The translations under genes were made by a program, and so were the position numbers. The notes under the pieces were generated by a model, which searched no databases, was not told the DNA's origin, and saw nothing but the letters and a program-made list of their open reading frames with translations. A stretch of 64,000 nucleotides of DNA, from NCBI GenBank assembly GCA_001660395.1, contig LXWE01000003.1, forward strand, positions 310,001 through 374,000, given 5' to 3'. The first letter of the stretch is position 1. The number at the start of each line of letters is the position of its first letter. This document shows, in pieces, positions 59,754 through 64,000 of the stretch. The DNA comes from Alteromonadaceae bacterium XY-R5. Its GTDB lineage: Bacteria > Pseudomonadota > Gammaproteobacteria > Enterobacterales > Alteromonadaceae.

Positions 59754-60695
59754 TTACAGAATGGTTTCAAGCTGCTGTTGGACTAACTGTGCAGGGATCG
59801 GTACATATCCCTCTTTACGCACCACTTGCTGTCCTTCAGGAGAAAGCACAAAACGCAGGAACTCCTGCACCAGTAATGGCAACGACTTGCCCGGTGGCTT
59901 ATTAACAACAATATACAGATAGCGCGATAACGGATAATCACCTGAGGCAATATTTTCACTGTTTACTGCTACGTACTGCGTGCCTTCCAACGCAATCGGC
60001 AACGCCCTTACTCCGGCGGTTTTGTAGCCAAAGCCAGCATAACCAATCGCACCGTTAGAATAGGCGACCGACTGCACCACAGAGGCAGAGCCAGGCTGTT
60101 CATTTACCGTGGCCTTAAAGTCACCATCACACAAGGCGTCGCGTTTGAACATGCCGTAGGTACCAGACACAGCATTACGACCGTAAAGCTTAATTTGTCC
60201 GTGCAAACCGGGCAGCTCTGTCCCTAGTTGGGACCAGCTATTTACACTTTGTGGGGCGCCGCAAAAACGCGTCGCAGAAAAAATGGCATCGACCTGTTGT
60301 AAATTCAGGCCAGGGAGAGGATTTTTGTGATCCACGAAAATCGCAATGGCATCTACAGCAACTTTAATCACCACAGGATCATAACCAAAGGTACGACGAA
60401 AATAGTTCAATTCACTGGCTTTTAACTCTCGGCTCATGGGGCCAATATTCGCCGTCCCTTCCGTCAGCGCCGGTGGTGCCGTGGAAGACCCTGATGCCTG
60501 CAATTGAAACGTAACGTGGGGATAAAGGGTTTTAAATGACTGTGACCATAAGCCGACCAAATTCGCCATCGTATCCGAACCAACGGATGTCAGCTTGCCC
60601 GCAACGCCAGGCTGCTTAGTATAATTTTCAGGTTGTGCGAACGCCTGCCCAATCCAAAGGACCGATAAAAGCAACCACCCACTAAATTTTGTCAC
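59754..60695 (-). CDS. pstS: PstS-like phosphate-binding protein
   Basis: A 313-residue periplasmic binding protein of the PBP-like phosphate family. Signal peptide to about Ala20 (GQAFAQ), then LTSVGSDTMANLVGLW, QLQASGSSTAPPALTEG (anion-binding loop), NIGPMSRELKASE and YGRNAVSGTYGMFK, all typical of phosphate binders. It starts with GTG overlapping the phoR stop (GTGA), so it is coupled to phoR. No pstC, pstA, pstB or phoU is in the window, so it may feed a transporter encoded elsewhere or act as a sensor partner for PhoR. Confidence 0.88.
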   Translation of the reverse strand: MTKFSGWLLLSVLWIGQAFAQPENYTKQPGVAGKLTSVGSDTMANLVGLWSQSFKTLYPHVTFQLQASGSSTAPPALTEGTANIGPMSRELKASELNYFRRTFGYDPVVIKVAVDAIAIFVDHKNPLPGLNLQQVDAIFSATRFCGAPQSVNSWSQLGTELPGLHGQIKLYGRNAVSGTYGMFKRDALCDGDFKATVNEQPGSASVVQSVAYSNGAIGYAGFGYKTAGVRALPIALEGTQYVAVNSENIASGDYPLSRYLYIVVNKPPGKSLPLLVQEFLRFVLSPEGQQVVRKEGYVPIPAQLVQQQLETIL

Positions 60696-62017
60696 GACTT
60701 CTCCGCTTTCCGGGCTACCGATTTCACCGTCAAATCAGGTGCAAAACGGAAGCTGAAACGGCTGCCTTCACCCACCTGACTCTGAATTTCAAGGGCCGAA
60801 TTATGGTGGTTAAGCACATGTTTGACAATGGCAAGGCCCAAACCCGAGCCACCTGTTTTACGCGAACGCGCTTTGTCTACCCGATAGAAGCGTTCCGTCA
60901 GACGATTCAAGTGCTTCTCGGCAATGCCTTCACCATCATCTTCGACGGCGAAATACGCACAGCCTTTTTCCTGACGCCAGATTATATGGATATTGCCAGG
61001 AGCTGGCGTGTAGTGAATAGCGTTGAATAACAGGTTTGAAAAGGCACTACGTAATTCCGTTTCAATGCCATATACCCGTAAGCTTTCATCAATGTCATAG
61101 GTCAGAGTATGCTGCTTTTCTTTATTCAGGCTGTTGGCCTCAGACGCAATCGTTGCCAGTACCGTCGGTACGTCAACGACCTTTTCATAAACTCGTTCTG
61201 CACTGGCTTCGATACGTGACAAGATAAGTAACTGCTCGACCAGGCTTTGCATCCGCCTGGCCTGCTCTCCCATTTCATTAAATGCCTTTTCACGGAACGC
61301 CGGTGGCATGTCATCTGCGGTGGGCATTAGCTCCAGATAGCCATTAAGCACCGTTAGCGGTGTACGCAACTCATGCGACACGTTGGCCACAAAGTCTTTG
61401 CGCATCTGTTCTAGTTGGGTCAGTCGGGTCACATCACGGGCGATCAACAACACATGCTTATCGCCATAGGGCATCATCCGATACTCAAAGATTTTTTGTG
61501 AACCACTGGGAGAAGGAATTTCGATAGGATGATCAAAATCGCCGGAGTGAAAAAACTCAATAAACTGGGGATGGCGCAGCAGATTATCGATACGACGACC
61601 TGCATCATCAGGCCAGCGTAACCCCAGTTCAATCCGGGCAAGACGATTACACCAAACAATCGCTGCATTTGCATCCACCACGACGGCCGCATCCGGTAAC
61701 GCTTCTGAACCTTCACGGAAACGACGTAATAACGCGCCTAATTCTTTGCGTTTATTGCGATTACGGCGCTGCAGATAATAAATGCCTTCATATATATGCT
61801 CCCACAATCCTTTGGTTTTTGGCGGCGTCATGCGCTTGCTGTGCCATAACCAGCGATTAAGCCGATAGATTTGCCAATAGTTACTTAACAACAGAATGAG
61901 GGTTGCAATGGCTAACGTGGTTGCAAGGTGGTCTACCCATAAGCCAATCAGCACGGCGAGTAGAATAAAACCTGCCAGTCGGGAAAGGTGCTTAAACCAG
62001 GAAAAAGGGTAATACAT
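60692..62017 (-). CDS. phoR: Phosphate regulon sensor kinase PhoR
   Basis: A 441-residue histidine kinase with two N-terminal helices (about 15-50) and almost no periplasmic loop, as in PhoR. A cytoplasmic PAS domain (about 100-195) is followed by HisKA with FVANVSHELRTPLTVL (phospho-His215) and HATPase with NLLFNAIHYTP, DDGEGI and SGLGLAIVKHVL. The lack of a periplasmic sensor fits control through the Pst transporter rather than by direct phosphate binding. Follows phoB after 65 bases that hold a hairpin. Confidence 0.94.
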   Translation of the reverse strand: MYYPFSWFKHLSRLAGFILLAVLIGLWVDHLATTLAIATLILLLSNYWQIYRLNRWLWHSKRMTPPKTKGLWEHIYEGIYYLQRRNRNKRKELGALLRRFREGSEALPDAAVVVDANAAIVWCNRLARIELGLRWPDDAGRRIDNLLRHPQFIEFFHSGDFDHPIEIPSPSGSQKIFEYRMMPYGDKHVLLIARDVTRLTQLEQMRKDFVANVSHELRTPLTVLNGYLELMPTADDMPPAFREKAFNEMGEQARRMQSLVEQLLILSRIEASAERVYEKVVDVPTVLATIASEANSLNKEKQHTLTYDIDESLRVYGIETELRSAFSNLLFNAIHYTPAPGNIHIIWRQEKGCAYFAVEDDGEGIAEKHLNRLTERFYRVDKARSRKTGGSGLGLAIVKHVLNHHNSALEIQSQVGEGSRFSFRFAPDLTVKSVARKAEKS

Positions 62018-62050
62018 GAAAAAGGCACGCCTCTTAAGAGGATGTGAATT

Positions 62051-62075
62051 TGGCAGCCACTATCGATAGCTGCCA
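62051..62075 (-). other. Hairpin between phoB and phoR
   Basis: TGGCAGC / GCTGCCA, 7 bp, with the palindrome TATCGATA in the loop; no T-run follows. Next to it is the palindrome CCTCTTAAGAGG (62030-62041), which overlaps the likely phoR ribosome site and could hide it. Suggests reduced PhoR relative to PhoB. Confidence 0.45.
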
Positions 62076-62082
62076 CGTCGCA

Positions 62083-62772
62083 CTATAACTTGGTCGAAAA
62101 ACGGTAACCGGCACCACGTACGGTCTGAATCATTCCATCGTGATTAGATTCAGATATCGCCTTACGCAAGCGGCGGATATGCACATCAACGGTCCGATCT
62201 TCTACGTACACATTGGTACCCCAAACGTTATCCAGCAGCTGTTCACGACTATAAACCCGTTCGCTGTGAGTCATAAAGAAATGCAGCAGCTTAAATTCGG
62301 TTGGGCCCATATCGACCGGGCGCTCAAACGCAGTCACCCGGTGGGATACTGGGTCTAGACGCAGTCCATTGAATTCAATCATTTCTTCACTGGACGTCGG
62401 CGCAACACGGCGGATCACCGCTTTCATGCGCGCAATCAGCTCTTTTGGCGAAAATGGCTTAGTCACGTAATCATCGGCACCTGCGTCCAAACCACGTACT
62501 TTATCTTCTTCTTCACCGCGCGCCGTCAACATGATGATAGGGATATCCCGGGTATATTCATGCTGTTTGAGACGCTTAGCCAGTTGTACTCCGCTACCAC
62601 CAGGTAGCATCCAATCCAGTAGGATCAGATCAGGATAAGGTTCCTTGATTTTTTCCAATGCCACATCAAAGTCTTCAGCTTCGGTCACATCAAAACCGGA
62701 CTGCTCGAGAATAAAGCGCAGCATTTCCCTTATCGGAGCTTCATCTTCTACCAATAAGACACGTCTCGACAT
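62083..62772 (-). CDS. phoB: Phosphate regulon response regulator PhoB
   Basis: A 229-residue OmpR-family regulator, the same length as E. coli PhoB. The receiver has [10 protein letters not shown], phospho-Asp in [13 protein letters not shown], and [14 protein letters not shown]. The winged-helix domain has [45 protein letters not shown] and [10 protein letters not shown]. It activates promoters carrying Pho boxes under phosphate starvation. ATG 62772 ([10 protein letters not shown]) follows AGGA by 8 bases and aligns with known starts; the frame is open to 62844, but that part carries the Pho box. Confidence 0.96.
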   Translation of the reverse strand: MSRRVLLVEDEAPIREMLRFILEQSGFDVTEAEDFDVALEKIKEPYPDLILLDWMLPGGSGVQLAKRLKQHEYTRDIPIIMLTARGEEEDKVRGLDAGADDYVTKPFSPKELIARMKAVIRRVAPTSSEEMIEFNGLRLDPVSHRVTAFERPVDMGPTEFKLLHFFMTHSERVYSREQLLDNVWGTNVYVEDRTVDVHIRRLRKAISESNHDGMIQTVRGAGYRFSTKL

Positions 62773-62803
62773 CTGTTTCATCCTATTCATAACAAAGCTC
62801 GCA

Positions 62804-62837
62804 ATTATTCTCTGCCTCTGTGACACTTTTATTAAAA
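62804..62837 (-). promoter_or_regulatory. Pho box and -10 of phoB (autoregulation)
   Basis: Minus strand TTTTAAT-AAAA-GTGTCAC (62837 to 62820), then exactly 10 bases, then AATAAT (62809-62804), five of six matches to TATAAT. The first 7-mer is also TTTTxAT in E. coli phoB as I recall it. The leader to the phoB start would be about 25 bases. Confidence 0.68.
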
Positions 62838-63012
62838 TTATCACACACTGGCTATTTGTGGTTGTAATATTTACCTTAAACCGTTGTGATATCTGAATTA
62901 TTTGTCATTATAGAGAAAGTGAACCAGGGCAAGTTTCTTGTCTATTAGATGGAATATGCATATTCTTGCTCTAGTACAATAATCAGGATTTTGATCAGGA
63001 ACAGGTCGTTAC

Positions 63013-64000
63013 ATGTCGAAAGTCACTACAGGATTGTCAAAAAAGCTTTTGACCCGAGTGTTGTCTGTGTATTTTCTGCTAACACTCATTGTAACTATTG
63101 GTCAGATTTTTACTGAATATCTCAACGCTAAAAGCCATGTCTTAAGCGAACTGCAAACCCTCAAAAATACGTTCAGCACCAGCCTTACCCGTGCCATTTG
63201 GGAACTCAATACCCCGCAGGCTAAGTCTATTGCCGAAGGCTTAATGGAACTGCCGATTATTGAAGGGGTACAGATTCGGGATGAAAACGGTAAATACATC
63301 GCCGACCTTGGTAAAACGATCGAATCCACCTCTGAACAAATTGTTTCCAGTCGCCTGGGTGAGCACGATGCCGGTATTTTCAGTTACAGCTTCCCACTGA
63401 TTTTTGAATTTTCAGGTCGCACTTCACATGTCGGTGACGTCACCCTGTATTCCAGTTTCCAGATAATTTTCGGCCGTATCGAAGTCGGTGTATTCTTTTT
63501 GATCGGCAATGCCATCATTAAAACCGGTTTCCTCGTGTTTCTATTTTTAACGGCGTTTCAGCGCATGCTGACTACCCCACTGACGCAACTCGCTCAGCAA
63601 ATCAGTGAATTTGACGTCAACAGTCCGGAAGCCTCAAAACTGCACGTCAAAATGGAAGATGAGAATGAACTGTCTTTCGTTCAAGGTGCGTATAACAATC
63701 TCATCGATGACCTAATTGATTTCCAGAACCGGCTAAAGTCGACGCAAAAAGACTTAGAGCAGGCGAATAAAAAGCTCGACGATCAAAACATCATGCTGGA
63801 GCAGGAAGTCGCACGTAAAACCGCGTCACTCAGTAAAATCATGATGGATTTAGAACAGCAAAAAGACGAACTGATTGTTAAACAACGCGAATTAAGTAAA
63901 GAAAACGCCAACCGACGCATTGTCGAAGACGAGTTGCGCGGGAAAAACCGCGAACTGGCGGAATCTATGACCAAACTGGAAATGGCCAAGGATCAGTTGG
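63013..64000 (+). CDS. Membrane sensor protein, probably hybrid histidine kinase (partial)
   Basis: An open frame starting at ATG 63013 (AGG 8 bases upstream) runs off the right edge after 329 codons. A helix at about 15-36 and another near 160-185 enclose a periplasmic domain of about 120 residues (TRAIWELNTPQAKSIAEGL). Then comes a HAMP-like segment and a long coiled coil (about 232-329) full of Gln, Glu, Lys and Leu. Such layouts precede histidine kinase or phosphatase output domains, which lie outside the window. Divergent from phoB, with 240 bases between. Ligand unknown. Confidence 0.78.
   Translation, partial: MSKVTTGLSKKLLTRVLSVYFLLTLIVTIGQIFTEYLNAKSHVLSELQTLKNTFSTSLTRAIWELNTPQAKSIAEGLMELPIIEGVQIRDENGKYIADLGKTIESTSEQIVSSRLGEHDAGIFSYSFPLIFEFSGRTSHVGDVTLYSSFQIIFGRIEVGVFFLIGNAIIKTGFLVFLFLTAFQRMLTTPLTQLAQQISEFDVNSPEASKLHVKMEDENELSFVQGAYNNLIDDLIDFQNRLKSTQKDLEQANKKLDDQNIMLEQEVARKTASLSKIMMDLEQQKDELIVKQRELSKENANRRIVEDELRGKNRELAESMTKLEMAKDQL

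Noticed and set aside
59627-59905. 92-codon plus-strand frame overlapping the end of pstS
   Set aside because: Starts inside a Pho-box-like element and runs antisense through pstS; no ribosome site and no protein-like pattern.

Overview
The window reads as chromosomal DNA of a heterotrophic, probably aquatic gammaproteobacterium of the Alteromonadales type (Alteromonadaceae or close relatives). This is inferred from protein content: YbiT and PhoB that are very close to the enteric proteins as I remember them, a Vibrio/Shewanella-type TonB2 energy system with a long ExbB and DUF3450, secreted DPP-IV-like and M28 peptidases, periplasmic or surface glycosidases, a Tad pilus locus and a large TonB-dependent receptor. 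Coding density is high. I see no tRNA, rRNA, CRISPR array, insertion sequence, integrase or phage gene.

Layout. 0-5 kb: edge of an unidentified gene, a DTW-domain tRNA modification enzyme, a Tat-exported carotenoid-oxygenase-family protein in operon with a DUF2141 protein, and a divergent DesK/NarL-type kinase-regulator pair. 5-7 kb: ABC-F ATPase ybiT. 7-14 kb: secreted S9 peptidase, then a translationally coupled lipoprotein beta-galactosidase (GH2) and GH5 glycosidase. 14-16 kb: small membrane protein and M24 aminopeptidase. 16-19 kb: AraC-type regulator abutting an L,D-transpeptidase, preceded by a long AT-rich leader. 19-32 kb: complete Tad/Flp pilus locus (pilin, prepilin peptidase, AAA+ ATPase, RcpC, RcpA secretin, lipoprotein, pseudopilin-like TadG/E/F, TadZ, TadA, TadB, TadC, TadD). 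32-46 kb: MAPEG and GNAT proteins, MASE1-GGDEF diguanylate cyclase, 5'-nucleotidase lipoprotein, sodium/solute symporter, fumarylacetoacetase with a VOC protein, EptA-type phosphoethanolamine transferase, chemoreceptor, Omp85-type barrel and a SPOR protein. 46-50 kb: STAS-like, SRPBCC, M28 peptidase, GST.

50-63 kb is the most interesting part. It is read entirely on the minus strand and holds phoB-phoR-pstS, then a beta-helix-like lipoprotein with a TonB-dependent receptor, then a whole TonB energy module (DUF3450, long ExbB, ExbB, ExbD, TonB, TPR protein). Sites fitting the PhoB binding consensus (two 7-mers four bases apart) lie upstream of phoB, of the lipoprotein-receptor pair and of the TonB module, each with a possible -10 exactly 10 bases downstream. 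My reading is that these three transcription units form a phosphate-starvation-controlled outer-membrane uptake system with its own energiser. A second regulatory match is a PmrA-box-like direct repeat upstream of the eptA-like gene. The window ends inside a membrane sensor gene on the plus strand.
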